Shown here: positions 1 to 8,727 of the stretch, piece after piece
How the letters are laid out: every line of letters starts with the position of its first letter
Numbering within the stretch: position 1 is the stretch's first letter
Source of the DNA: Maribacter sp. MMG018
GTDB lineage: Bacteria; Bacteroidota; Bacteroidia; Flavobacteriales; Flavobacteriaceae
DNA length: 64,000 bases
Assembly (NCBI RefSeq): GCF_018100785.1
Contig: NZ_JAGJEC010000001.1
Location: 992,001-1,056,000 of the forward strand
Direction: 5' to 3'
The notes under the pieces: model-generated
Seen by the model: the letters and a program-made list of their open reading frames with translations, nothing else
Database searches by the model: none
Told to the model about the DNA's origin: nothing
Position numbers and translations under genes: made by a program

Positions 1-2
1 GA

Positions 3-2231
3 GTGGTATTGGCAGGTTGTCTACTACTAATTTCTAACCAAATATGTTCACAAGAGCATCCAAGCTTGGTACTTACCAAAGAGGGAGTGCAAAAAATAAG
101 GGCAGAATTGGGTAATGTGCCTTTGTTCGATGCCTCTTTAAAAAAGCTCAAAGAAGAGGTGGATGCTGAAATTGCCTTAGGGATAGATACTCCTATACCT
201 AAAGATTTTTCTGGTGGCTATACCCATGAGCGTCACAAAAAAAACTTCGTTATTCTTCAAAAGGCAGGCGTGCTTTTTCAAATTTTGGAAGACGAAAAAT
301 ATGCACATTACATTAAGGACATGTTGTTTCAATATGAAGGCATGTACAAAGATCTGCCATTGCACCCTAAAGAAAGGTCGTATGCCAGGGGGAAACTTTT
401 TTGGCAGTGCTTAAACGACTCCAATTGGTTGGTTTATGTTAGTCAGGCCTATGATTGTATTTACGATTGGCTTACAAAAAAAGAGCGTAAACAATTAGAG
501 AAAAACCTCTTAAGGCCTTTTGCGGATTTTATATCGATAGAAAACCCTCAGTTTTATAATCGTGTGCACAACCATAGCACATGGGGGAATGCAGCGGTAG
601 GTATGATCGGTCTGGTAATGGACGATGACGAATTAGTAGATCGTGCGTTATACGGTATCGAAGATGATGGATTAGAAATCGGCGGTAAGGATAATGATGG
701 GGGAACCATTAAGATCGAAGGGCAAAAATCTGGGTTTTTGGCAAATGTAGACGAGCCCTTTTCTCCAGATGGTTATTATACCGAAGGCCCATATTATCAG
801 CGTTACGCCATGTATCCATTTTTAATCTTTGCACAGGCATTACACAATGTTCGTCCAGACGTTAAGATTTTTGAGTACAAAGACAGTGTGTTATTGAAAT
901 CGGTTAAAACCTTGATCGACCTCTCGGATGCGGATGGTGAATTTTTTGCCTTGAACGATGGTCAGAAAGGTATGTCGTACGCCTCCAACCAAGTTGTAAG
1001 TGCCGTAGATATTGCCTATAATTTTGGAGGTAAAGACCCTCAGTTCTTAAGCATTGCCGAAAAACAGGGACAAGTCTTGCTAGATGATTCCGGATTGGCG
1101 GTAGCCATGGGTATACGGGATGGAAAAGCAAAACCTTTTATAAAAGAATCTGTAAACCTGACCGATGGTAGCGATGGCAAGCAAGGAGGGGTCGGCATTC
1201 TTAGGTATGGAAACGAAGATTTGACCTTGGTCTTTAAATATGCCGCACAAGGTCTAAGCCATGGGCATTATGACAAGTTATCCTTTTCAATGTTCGAAAA
1301 AGGTGATGAGCTTTTGCAAGATTATGGTCTGGCCAGGTTCGTTAACATTGGACAAAAAGGAGGGGGCAATTATCTAAAGGAGAACACCACCTGGGCAAAA
1401 CAGTCGATTGCACATAATACCCTTGTACAAAACGAGACATCGCATTTTAAGGGAGAATATGAAATTGGGAGCCAACATCATTCCGAACTCTATTTTTTTG
1501 ATGCCTCCAACAAAGAAGTACAAGTGGTAAGTGCTAAAGAAAAAAGTGCCTATCCCGGTACGGAAATGCATAGAACCATGGCTATGATAAAATGGCCTCA
1601 TTTCAAAAAACCATTCGTTTTGGATATAATGAAGGTAAATTCAGAAAAAGAAAATCAATATGATCTTCCCTTTTATTTTCTGGGGCAGGTGATAGAGGCT
1701 AATTTTGAATACAAAGCCCCCACGATGTTACATGCGTTGGGAAAAGAAAATGGATATCAGCATTTGTGGCTGGAAGGCAAGGGTGTGCCGACATTGGACA
1801 ATGCTAAATTGTTATGGTTGAACCAAGGAAAATTCTATTCTTTGACCACTACCGTGAACAATATGGACGAATTATTGTTTACAAGAATAGGCGCCAACGA
1901 CCCCCAATTTAATCTAAGAAGGGATGCAGCCCTTATGATCCGAAGAAAAAATACGGCAAATACTGTTTTTGTCTCGGTCATAGAGCCACACGGAAGCTAT
2001 AGCCCGGTATCTGAACTGGCTTTGGATTCGAACAGTAATATTGCCCATATTGAAGTCCTTTTTGATGACGATAACTATACGGCAGTGTCAATAGAGGGTG
2101 TAGGTGGCCACAAAGCACTTTTTATCCTTTCAAATAGAGAGGCTTTAAAAACCGAAGAACATAAATTACAAATAAACGATAAGGAGTATCAATGGAATGG
2201 TCCTTTTTATTATATCATTACAAATAAATAG
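3..2231 (+). CDS. PL17 family alginate lyase lipoprotein (5' end outside window)
   Basis: Exolytic alginate lyase that releases unsaturated uronate monomers from alginate oligosaccharides, probably anchored in the periplasm. The reading frame is open to the left edge, so the start (GTG at 3 is only the first possible codon) is not the true one; a lipobox LAGC is visible at residues 3-6, so only a few codons are missing. The alpha/alpha-barrel half carries the Asn-His pair (residues 190-191, in HNHSTWG) and Tyr258/259 in SPDGYYTEGPYY, matching the catalytic Asn/His and Tyr known for PL17. The C-terminal half is heparinase II/III-like, with SHGHYDKLSF near residue 420. About 740 residues is the normal size for the family. 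kdgF follows after 8 nt, and it acts on the product, which supports the call. Confidence 0.93.
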   Translation: MVLAGCLLLISNQICSQEHPSLVLTKEGVQKIRAELGNVPLFDASLKKLKEEVDAEIALGIDTPIPKDFSGGYTHERHKKNFVILQKAGVLFQILEDEKYAHYIKDMLFQYEGMYKDLPLHPKERSYARGKLFWQCLNDSNWLVYVSQAYDCIYDWLTKKERKQLEKNLLRPFADFISIENPQFYNRVHNHSTWGNAAVGMIGLVMDDDELVDRALYGIEDDGLEIGGKDNDGGTIKIEGQKSGFLANVDEPFSPDGYYTEGPYYQRYAMYPFLIFAQALHNVRPDVKIFEYKDSVLLKSVKTLIDLSDADGEFFALNDGQKGMSYASNQVVSAVDIAYNFGGKDPQFLSIAEKQGQVLLDDSGLAVAMGIRDGKAKPFIKESVNLTDGSDGKQGGVGILRYGNEDLTLVFKYAAQGLSHGHYDKLSFSMFEKGDELLQDYGLARFVNIGQKGGGNYLKENTTWAKQSIAHNTLVQNETSHFKGEYEIGSQHHSELYFFDASNKEVQVVSAKEKSAYPGTEMHRTMAMIKWPHFKKPFVLDIMKVNSEKENQYDLPFYFLGQVIEANFEYKAPTMLHALGKENGYQHLWLEGKGVPTLDNAKLLWLNQGKFYSLTTTVNNMDELLFTRIGANDPQFNLRRDAALMIRRKNTANTVFVSVIEPHGSYSPVSELALDSNSNIAHIEVLFDDDNYTAVSIEGVGGHKALFILSNREALKTEEHKLQINDKEYQWNGPFYYIITNK

Positions 2232-2239
2232 ATAAGAAT

Positions 2240-2590
2240 ATGGCAAAATTTGAACCAAGTAAGGAATTTATTTTAGACCAAGACCTAGAGTGGGAAACGG
2301 TAGGAGAAGGTGTAAAGAGAAAGATTATGGGGTATGACGACAACATTATGTTGGTAAAGGTACATTTTCGGGAAGGAGGAATCGGTTATAAGCACGAGCA
2401 CTATCATTCTCAGGTCACTTATGTAGAAAGTGGAGAGTTTGAATTTTCTATCGGAGAACAGACAAAAGTCGTCAAAGGAGGAGATACGGTGTATATTCCG
2501 CCTCATGTATTACATGGTGCCATTTGTACGAAAGAAGGAATTTTGATAGATGTATTTAGCCCCATACGAGAAGATTTTATGGAAAAGTGA
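2240..2590 (+). CDS. kdgF: KdgF-type cupin, unsaturated uronate linearisation
   Basis: Small single-domain cupin of 116 residues. KdgF proteins speed the conversion of 4,5-unsaturated monouronates to the linear ketouronate DEH (DKI), the step directly after the PL17 lyase encoded 8 nt upstream. The cupin metal site is visible: a His-x-His with a following Gln in KHEHYHSQ (residues about 53-60) and a later His in the PPHVLHG segment. No signal peptide, so it acts in the cytoplasm. The position between lyase and transporter in an alginate locus makes the role much firmer than the fold alone would. Start ATG is the only sensible one; no Shine-Dalgarno is seen, as is usual in this phylum. Confidence 0.9.
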   Translation: MAKFEPSKEFILDQDLEWETVGEGVKRKIMGYDDNIMLVKVHFREGGIGYKHEHYHSQVTYVESGEFEFSIGEQTKVVKGGDTVYIPPHVLHGAICTKEGILIDVFSPIREDFMEK

Positions 2591-2647
2591 TTATGAAATG
2601 AACATCATCTTCAATAACTAATAATTAAAAAAGCAGGGCCTTTTAAT

Positions 2648-3898
2648 ATGGGATCTATTGATACATCGCGTCTGGGAAGATTAAAAAAAGGTCTCAAAAA
2701 TTTTGGTCCTGCTTTTTTTATAATTGGTTATGTCGTAGGTACGGGCAGTGTTACCTCTATGGTGGTATCGGGGGCCAAATACGGGCTGAGTCTTTCATGG
2801 GCATTGTTGTTATCTTGCTTCTTTACTTACTTTTTGTTAGTGGCGATCAGTAAATTGACCATCGTATCGGGGCATACCCTGATGTTCAATTTTAAAAAGA
2901 CCTTCGGGAAACCACTGACCATTTTTATAATATTGGCATTGCTGGTATCCATTGTTTCATCATGTATTGGTGTTATGGGTGTGGTAGCCGAGGTAACTAT
3001 GGAATGGATTTCTGTAAAAACCTCCATTTCTTTTCTTAACGGCCCAATAGTTTCCATTTTTTTTATTGCGATTTTAATTGGTCTTTTTTGGACCGGCAAG
3101 CATGCGAATTTTATAAAGGCCATGAGTATAATGGTCGGTTTTATGGCGTTGGCCTTTATAATAACAAGCTTTATGGTGGTAAAGGAAGCAGGGACTTCGA
3201 TAGCCGAGTTTTTTCCTGAATTGCCAAAAGGTGATAACAATGGGTTGGTAATTGCCGGAATAGTAGGTACGACCATGGCTGGGGTGTGTTTGGCCTCGCG
3301 CAGTATTTTGGTTCAGGAACAGCATTGGGGCCTAAAAGATTTAAAGACAGAAAATAAAGATGCCATGTCATCGATGGTGATGACCTTTTTTATTAGTCTG
3401 GCCATTATGATCAGTGCAACGGGAACCCTTTATTTTCAGGGTAAACCTGTAGACGATGCGACGGATATGATGCATGCATTGGGGCCATGGGCGGGAGATT
3501 TTGCCCTTACCTTGTTCACACTTGGAATTATCGGTGCAGGACTGTCCTCCATTTTTCCCAACCTATTATTGTTTCCTTGGTTGGTGGCAGATTATACGGG
3601 TACGGAACGGAACATGAAAAAACCACTTTATAAACTTATTGTGGTATTGGTGGCCCTGTCTGGTTTGATCGTTCCTGTTTTGGGGGGTAAACCCGTTTGG
3701 ATATTAATTGCCTCTCAGGCATTAAGTCCGTTTGTAATGCCCTTGATAACCTTGTTTTTGTTGATATTACTTAATAAAGACGATATTATGAAAGAGCATA
3801 AGATTACCTTATGGATGAATTTGGCGCTCGGCGCTACCTTTATATTCAATTGCTATATGTTGTACGTTGCCTTAAAGGGGTTTATGGATTTTATATAA
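2648..3898 (+). CDS. NRAMP-fold membrane transporter lacking canonical metal ligands
   Basis: 416-residue integral membrane protein with about eleven hydrophobic segments and the NRAMP (SLC11) layout, recognisable in the first helix (GPAFFIIGYVVGTGS) and the following SGAKYGLSLSW. In metal-transporting NRAMP proteins helix 1 has Asp-Pro-Gly-Asn; here the same place reads Gly-Thr-Gly-Ser (residues 31-34). The helix 6 Met-Pro-His motif is also absent (GTTMAGVCLASRS instead). The two sites that coordinate divalent metal are therefore gone. It lies 57 nt after kdgF in the lyase operon and converges on manA. I infer a carrier for a catabolic solute, perhaps a uronate, rather than for metal. Family assignment is fairly sure, substrate is open. 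Confidence 0.75.
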   Translation: MGSIDTSRLGRLKKGLKNFGPAFFIIGYVVGTGSVTSMVVSGAKYGLSLSWALLLSCFFTYFLLVAISKLTIVSGHTLMFNFKKTFGKPLTIFIILALLVSIVSSCIGVMGVVAEVTMEWISVKTSISFLNGPIVSIFFIAILIGLFWTGKHANFIKAMSIMVGFMALAFIITSFMVVKEAGTSIAEFFPELPKGDNNGLVIAGIVGTTMAGVCLASRSILVQEQHWGLKDLKTENKDAMSSMVMTFFISLAIMISATGTLYFQGKPVDDATDMMHALGPWAGDFALTLFTLGIIGAGLSSIFPNLLLFPWLVADYTGTERNMKKPLYKLIVVLVALSGLIVPVLGGKPVWILIASQALSPFVMPLITLFLLILLNKDDIMKEHKITLWMNLALGATFIFNCYMLYVALKGFMDFI

Positions 3899-3914
3899 AA
3901 CAAAAACATTTGTA

Positions 3915-5009
3915 TTAACTTGGTGGGTAGCACAATAGTATTTTTGAAGCCAGTTCAGATTTAAAGACAACTTCATCAATGGCAGCTGAAAAGAAAATTT
4001 CATCTCCTTGTTTAAAAGTGTATTCTTTTCCTCCACACATGATACTGCCTTCCCCGAAGTAGATAACGGCCACAAAAAAACTGCCGTTCGCTTTTGCGGT
4101 ATATTCGCCGTCTAGATCAAGCTCTTTTAGCCCAAAACAGTCCGTATGGGTTTCGTTAAAGATAGATTTAAGAGTGAAATAATTGGAAGATGCTATAGTT
4201 ACCGGTTCCACTTTCCATCGTTTTAATGCTTCCTCATAAGAGCAGCCATCGTAATGAAAACAGTTCAACATATTTTTTTCTCCTACCCCTTGATGAATCA
4301 ATTCATCAGAAATTTCCAATCCGGCAGGGGTGATTTTTTCAACACGCATGGTGTAATCGGTAGGTTCCTGTACTTCCATTAAAAAGCAGCCACTACCAAT
4401 GGCATGTGGTACACCTCCATAGATCATATAGGCGTCTCCCGGGTTTACTTCTATCTTATGTAGGCAATGTAGCATACCATCGATATCTTGGTCTATAAAC
4501 AGAGATTCCCATTGCTCTTTGGTTACCCCTTCCTTGAACCCCATGTAAATAACGCTTTTTTCACCATTGATCTCGCGTTTGTTCAATACGTACCATGATT
4601 CTGTCTTGCCAAAGGCAGAATTGAGCATGGTGCGCGCGTATTCTTTATCTGGGTGTACTTGTATCGTCAACCTTTCCTTAGAATCGAGCATCTTGATCAA
4701 TACACCGGTGGTTCCAAATTTGTCGGCCAGTTTTTTGCCTAGATAAAGTTCTTTGTTGGATGCTACCAATTCTTTAAGCGAATAGGAGCCATTGGGTGTC
4801 TCTACAAGTGAAAGCCCCTCGTTTTTAGGTCTTCCCTTGCCTCTAGCCGTCACTGTAGACATGATCCATTCTTCTGGCATACTGCCATCAACTTCGGGGG
4901 TGTCTTTCTTCCATTTATCTATTAGTGCCCCGCCCTCGTATGTTCGCCAAACCCTATTTGAAAATTGCTTTAAGGGAATATGGGCGTATTGCTCTAAATC
5001 ACTCTTCAT
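3915..5009 (-). CDS. manA: Class I mannose-6-phosphate isomerase
   Basis: Zinc-dependent isomerase interconverting mannose-6-phosphate and fructose-6-phosphate. The type I signature QVHPDKEYAR holds the zinc ligands, and the later GGVPHAIGSGCFLMEVQEP segment is typical of the second cupin strand set. I start at the ATG at 5009 (MKSDLEQYAHIPL), giving 364 residues; the frame stays open 25 codons further upstream but that part is Asn/Ile-rich leader with no similarity to the family. The gene is convergent with the NRAMP-like gene (16 nt between stops) and divergent from susC. In an alginate locus it could supply mannose-6-phosphate from gluconeogenic fructose-6-phosphate. Confidence 0.9.
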   Translation of the reverse strand: MKSDLEQYAHIPLKQFSNRVWRTYEGGALIDKWKKDTPEVDGSMPEEWIMSTVTARGKGRPKNEGLSLVETPNGSYSLKELVASNKELYLGKKLADKFGTTGVLIKMLDSKERLTIQVHPDKEYARTMLNSAFGKTESWYVLNKREINGEKSVIYMGFKEGVTKEQWESLFIDQDIDGMLHCLHKIEVNPGDAYMIYGGVPHAIGSGCFLMEVQEPTDYTMRVEKITPAGLEISDELIHQGVGEKNMLNCFHYDGCSYEEALKRWKVEPVTIASSNYFTLKSIFNETHTDCFGLKELDLDGEYTAKANGSFFVAVIYFGEGSIMCGGKEYTFKQGDEIFFSAAIDEVVFKSELASKILLCYPPS

Positions 5010-5127
5010 TATTTTATGTTTATGGATCTTTAAATAGTGTTGGAAATTAATGAAAATCAAATCATTGGGTTGATTAAAAGTCATTAAAAGCCAAAAAAAT
5101 GTTGAAAATCTGGTGCGGAAAATCGGT

Positions 5128-5135
5128 CAAATTTA
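5128..5135 (-). promoter_or_regulatory. Possible manA -7 element
   Basis: On the minus strand this reads TAAATTTG, a match to the Bacteroidetes -7 consensus TAnnTTTG. It lies 119 bases before the manA start. No convincing -33 TTG at the right distance was found, so this is weak. Confidence 0.3.
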
Positions 5136-5328
5136 GAAATAATAGGATGATTTTAAGGGTAAATAGGACAAATAAATAGGCCAAATAGAAAAAAACCGAA
5201 AATAATTATTCCGTTAACAAGTTACGATATCCCTAATATTTTAAGGCTTTGTGAGTCTTATTGTCAAAAAACACCCCGTCAAAAATTGTTAAACTGCAAT
5301 TTTCTCTTTTTTTAACGAAAAAATAACA

Positions 5329-5336
5329 TATATTTG
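5329..5336 (+). promoter_or_regulatory. susC -7 promoter element
   Basis: TATATTTG matches the TAnnTTTG consensus exactly. Its last two bases are the first two of the GntR operator, the same two-base overlap as at the gntR promoter (10571-10578). No good -33 TTG is present in front of it. Transcription from here would give a susC leader of about 340 nt. Confidence 0.55.
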
Positions 5337-5357
5337 GTAAACCAAATTGGTTAACCA
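5335..5357. promoter_or_regulatory. Putative GntR (alginate regulator) operator upstream of susC
   Basis: 23-bp near-perfect palindrome, TGGTAAACCAA then ATTGGTTAACCA. It shares its right half and overall plan with the site at 10577-10599 in front of the GntR gene, which points to that regulator as the binding protein. Because it overlaps the -7 element, binding would be expected to block RNA polymerase. This is inference from sequence; no binding data are available. Confidence 0.65.
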
Positions 5358-5437
5358 GTATGGAAAACCAATTCGGGTAATAAGTATCAAGTAATATTAA
5401 TTATAAAAACAATCTATGAAATGTTGAAATAGGGTAT

Positions 5438-5469
5438 AAAAAAAAGGACGGGTGCACGCCCATCCTTTT
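5438..5469 (-). terminator. Minus-strand intrinsic terminator inside the susC leader
   Basis: Twelve-pair hairpin (5442-5453 with 5458-5469, one mismatch, one G-U) and loop GCAC. Read on the minus strand it is followed by eight T residues (5445-5438). On the plus strand there is no T-run after the stem, so it looks like the end of a minus-strand transcript although no minus-strand protein gene lies to its right. Confidence 0.5.
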
Positions 5470-5533
5470 AGAATCATTACTTCATTCTGAAGGGAAGTAA
5501 TACTAAAACATGTAAACATTGCTATTTACACAT
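5438..5533 (-). ncRNA. Candidate antisense small RNA in the susC leader
   Basis: The minus-strand terminator at 5438-5469 has a TATTTTTG (-7 type) element on the same strand at 5547-5540, which would start a transcript near 5533 and give an RNA of about 95 nt antisense to the susC leader. Antisense RNAs beside susC leaders are known in Bacteroides polysaccharide loci. A -33 element at the right distance is missing, so confidence is low. Confidence 0.25.
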
Positions 5534-5620
5534 TTCCTACAAAAATAGGGTTTTCATTCAACTTAAATGAAAAGGTGTGATTAGTAAATTGAAGATTATG
5601 GTGTGATGATAGCAATCACA
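5476..5620 (+). other. Structured susC 5' leader (three hairpins)
   Basis: Three small stem-loops are visible between the hairpin at 5442 and the susC start: ATTACTTC with GAAGTAAT (5476-5483/5494-5501), TGTAAA with TTTACA (5511-5516/5525-5530) and TGTGAT with ATCACA (5602-5607/5615-5620). They may stabilise or regulate the mRNA; no known riboswitch class is recognised. Confidence 0.35.
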
Positions 5621-5684
5621 TTAGTTTATCCAAGCCAAAAAATGGCATCGATTAATTCAATAAAACTAACTTAATTTAACACAA

Positions 5685-8600
5685 ATGAATTTAAAAACGA
5701 AACTAACATTGATAACGGCATTGATAATCAATGCTGTATTGATGGCACAAAGTGATTATACTTTGACTGGTACGGTAACAGACGAGGCTAACGTTCCCGT
5801 TCCCGGGGTAAACGTCATTATACAGAATACTACTACTGGTACCTCTACCGATTTTGACGGTAATTATTCGATTACGGTCAAGAGTGGTGATGTATTGGAG
5901 TTTTCATCGCTTGGATATTCCAAAAAAGTGATAACCATTAATGGGCAGCAAACCCTGAACGTTGTTCTTGCAGAAGATGCAAGCCAATTGGAAGAAGTGG
6001 TTGTCGTTGGTTACGGTTCTCGTAAGAAGAGTGATATTACGGGGTCGGTTGCCTCGGTAAAATCTGAAGAGTTGAACGCGTTCCCATTAGCTAGTGCAGA
6101 ACAGGCACTTCAGGGGCGGGCCGCTGGTGTAGTGGTGCAATCCAATAATGGTGGTGAGCCAGGCGCTCCAATTTCTATTAAGGTTAGGGGTAATACATCT
6201 ATAGGGGCCAATAGCGCACCTCTTGTGGTGGTAGACGGTTTTGTGGGGGCAACAATGCCACAACCAAGTGATATACAGTCTATAGAAGTTCTTAAAGATG
6301 CTTCTGCAACGGCCATTTACGGTTCTAGAGGTTCTGGAGGGGTGGTATTGGTTACTACTAAAAAAGGTAGAAGCGGAAAGATATCTGTAGAGGTAAATAC
6401 CAATTATTCTATTCAAAGTACGGCAAATAGACTGGATCTATTGAATGCGGACGAGTTTGCAAGGTATCAGCAAATTATAAACCCCGCATATGTACAGGGT
6501 CCGGAAGATACAGATTGGCAAGATGTAATCTATACTACAGGTAGTACAGAAAATCATCAGTTCTCTTTTTCTGGAGGCTCCGAAAAAATAAACTTTTATG
6601 CTTCGGCAAACTATTTTAAGCAAGATGGTATTGTCGTTAATTCGGATTTTGAAAAATTAACTTTTCTATCAAATATTGATGCTCAGGTGACCGATAAGTT
6701 AAAGTTGGGCATGAATCTTTTTGGTAGTAGGGGAGTTAAAAATGGTGTTCTTACACAATCTACCGGTTCAGATCCACTGGGTAGTGTAAACGGTGGTGGA
6801 GACGATGTTGTGTCGCTGGCATTTAGGTTTACTCCAGATAGGGGTATATATGACGAAAATGGTGATTTTACACAAAACTCTGTCGGAGACGGTGTCGAAA
6901 ATCCATATGCGGTCGCCAACGAATTAAGAAATGAGACCACAACCGATAGTTATAGAACAAATTTATATGCAAACTATGACCTTTTGGAAAACCTTACGTT
7001 TAAAACCACATTTGGTTATAGTACGCTTAATGAAACCGTTGGATATTTTAAACCGCAAACTTTTCAACTTTCCACAGGAGGGGCAAGTTTGTCCGACCGT
7101 AGGACTACCAATGTTTTAAGTGAAAATTATTTGACGTACAATGCGAAGATCGGAAAAGGCAACCTTACCTTATTAGGAGGGTATTCTTACCAAAAAACAA
7201 AGACCATACGTTTTTCCGCAAGTACCCAAGAACTTCTTTCCGACGACTTTCTTTGGTATAACTTGGCTGCCGGCCATGTAGAAACGAGAAGGGTTTCCTC
7301 TTCTTTCTCAGAATCTGAGATCCAATCGCAATTCGGAAGATTGAATTATGATTTTGACGATAAATATTTATTGACCGCTACCGTAAGAAGGGATGGTGCA
7401 TCCAACTTTGCTGAAAATGAAAAATATGCCATTTTCCCATCTGGAGCCATAGGTTGGAAAATATCCAACGAAAACTTTTTAAAGGACAGCGAAACTATTT
7501 CCAACTTAAAGTTAAGGGCCAGTTACGGTGTTACCGGTAATCAAGCGATTTCTCCATATCAATCATTGGCAGAACTTGCGGTTACACCATCTACGGCAGT
7601 AGCAACAGATCCTTCTATTTCTGTTAGTCAAGAGGCCAATCCGGATTTAAAATGGGAATCCTCCTATCAAACAAACGTAGGTTTGGATTTAGGGTTGTTC
7701 AACAATAGAATTTCTCTTTCATTGGACTATTATAATATAGATACCAAAGACCTATTATTGGAAACAGCTACCTCACCTGCATATAGCGGTGCCACGGATC
7801 TAGAGGTTTTCTCAAACGTAGGGGAAATAAACAATAGGGGATTTGAGATTTCTTTGAGTACAAGAAATATAAGTAATGATAATTTTAGCTGGACTACCGA
7901 TTTTAATTTATCCGCCAACAAGAACGAGGTAATAAAATTAAATAACGGAGATATTATAGATAGTGCAGCCCCTGGATACTTTTCTTCCGGTAAGGACACC
8001 TATATTTTAAGAGAAGGTGAAGCTATAGGTCTTTTTTGGGGACATGAATATAGAGGTGTTTACCAAGGAGGCGATTTGCCTGCCGGAACGGCACTTAAAG
8101 GTTCGTTCTCAGAACCGGGCGACCCATTGTTCACCGATGTAGACGGTAGTGGCGAAATTGATACCGGTGATCAAAAAATAATAGGGGATCCAAATCCTGA
8201 TTTCACTTTTGGGTTTACCAATAATTTTAGATACAAAAATCTGGACCTGAATATATTTTTCCAAGGTTCTCAAGGTGGGGAGATTATGAATCTTACCAAT
8301 GTACAATTGTATAACGGCGACTCAAATTCGGTTTCGGATATCTTTAATGCCTGGACGCCTACCAATACAGATACGAACATACCTTCCAATAAGATCAGGG
8401 ATAGGGAAATTTCCTCACGTTTTATAGAGGATGGAAGCTACATAAGGTTAAAAAATATAGCTATAGGTTACAATTTTCCAACGGACATTGTAGAGAGGTT
8501 CGGGGTAGATAATTTAAGAGTGTCGGTAAGTGCTCAGAACTTATGGACCATTACAAATTACTCCGGTTTAGATCCTGAAGTAAGTTATTTTGGAAGTGGT

Positions 8601-8699
8601 GGTGGAGATACAGGCTCTGCAAACGTAGTTCAAGGACATGATTTTGGTAATTACCCAACTGTAAAATCTGTGAATTTCAACCTTAGTTTAAAATTTTAA
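5685..8699 (+). CDS. SusC-like TonB-linked outer membrane protein (alginate locus)
   Basis: Outer membrane TonB-dependent channel that would import alginate oligosaccharides together with the SusD partner encoded 28 nt downstream. Residues 1-22 form a signal peptide ending in MAQ; residues about 27-98 are the CarboxypepD_reg-like domain (GTVTDEANVPVPGVNVII); LEEVVVVGYG near residue 102 is the plug entry signature of SusC proteins; the remainder is plug and 22-strand barrel. There is no N-terminal STN domain, so this protein is not expected to signal to an anti-sigma factor, in line with control by the GntR protein instead. 1004 residues is a normal SusC length. Confidence 0.93.
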   Translation: MNLKTKLTLITALIINAVLMAQSDYTLTGTVTDEANVPVPGVNVIIQNTTTGTSTDFDGNYSITVKSGDVLEFSSLGYSKKVITINGQQTLNVVLAEDASQLEEVVVVGYGSRKKSDITGSVASVKSEELNAFPLASAEQALQGRAAGVVVQSNNGGEPGAPISIKVRGNTSIGANSAPLVVVDGFVGATMPQPSDIQSIEVLKDASATAIYGSRGSGGVVLVTTKKGRSGKISVEVNTNYSIQSTANRLDLLNADEFARYQQIINPAYVQGPEDTDWQDVIYTTGSTENHQFSFSGGSEKINFYASANYFKQDGIVVNSDFEKLTFLSNIDAQVTDKLKLGMNLFGSRGVKNGVLTQSTGSDPLGSVNGGGDDVVSLAFRFTPDRGIYDENGDFTQNSVGDGVENPYAVANELRNETTTDSYRTNLYANYDLLENLTFKTTFGYSTLNETVGYFKPQTFQLSTGGASLSDRRTTNVLSENYLTYNAKIGKGNLTLLGGYSYQKTKTIRFSASTQELLSDDFLWYNLAAGHVETRRVSSSFSESEIQSQFGRLNYDFDDKYLLTATVRRDGASNFAENEKYAIFPSGAIGWKISNENFLKDSETISNLKLRASYGVTGNQAISPYQSLAELAVTPSTAVATDPSISVSQEANPDLKWESSYQTNVGLDLGLFNNRISLSLDYYNIDTKDLLLETATSPAYSGATDLEVFSNVGEINNRGFEISLSTRNISNDNFSWTTDFNLSANKNEVIKLNNGDIIDSAAPGYFSSGKDTYILREGEAIGLFWGHEYRGVYQGGDLPAGTALKGSFSEPGDPLFTDVDGSGEIDTGDQKIIGDPNPDFTFGFTNNFRYKNLDLNIFFQGSQGGEIMNLTNVQLYNGDSNSVSDIFNAWTPTNTDTNIPSNKIRDREISSRFIEDGSYIRLKNIAIGYNFPTDIVERFGVDNLRVSVSAQNLWTITNYSGLDPEVSYFGSGGGDTGSANVVQGHDFGNYPTVKSVNFNLSLKF

Positions 8700-8727
8700 T
8701 CAATAATTAAAAAAACATATATATATA

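Larger units (their letters stand above)
5010..5684. other. Divergent manA-susC intergenic region
   Basis: 675 bases with no protein gene. It holds a possible manA promoter, the susC promoter and GntR operator, a hairpin whose T-run is on the minus strand, and a roughly 330-base susC leader with three further hairpins. The individual elements are listed separately. Confidence 0.8.

Noticed and set aside
2827..3276. 149-codon minus-strand frame inside the NRAMP-like gene
   Set aside because: Lies fully inside a well-supported membrane protein gene and has the composition expected of its antisense strand.
5442..5469. Plus-strand terminator (attenuator) for susC
   Set aside because: The stem is followed on the plus strand by AGAATC rather than a T-run; the T-run is on the minus strand.
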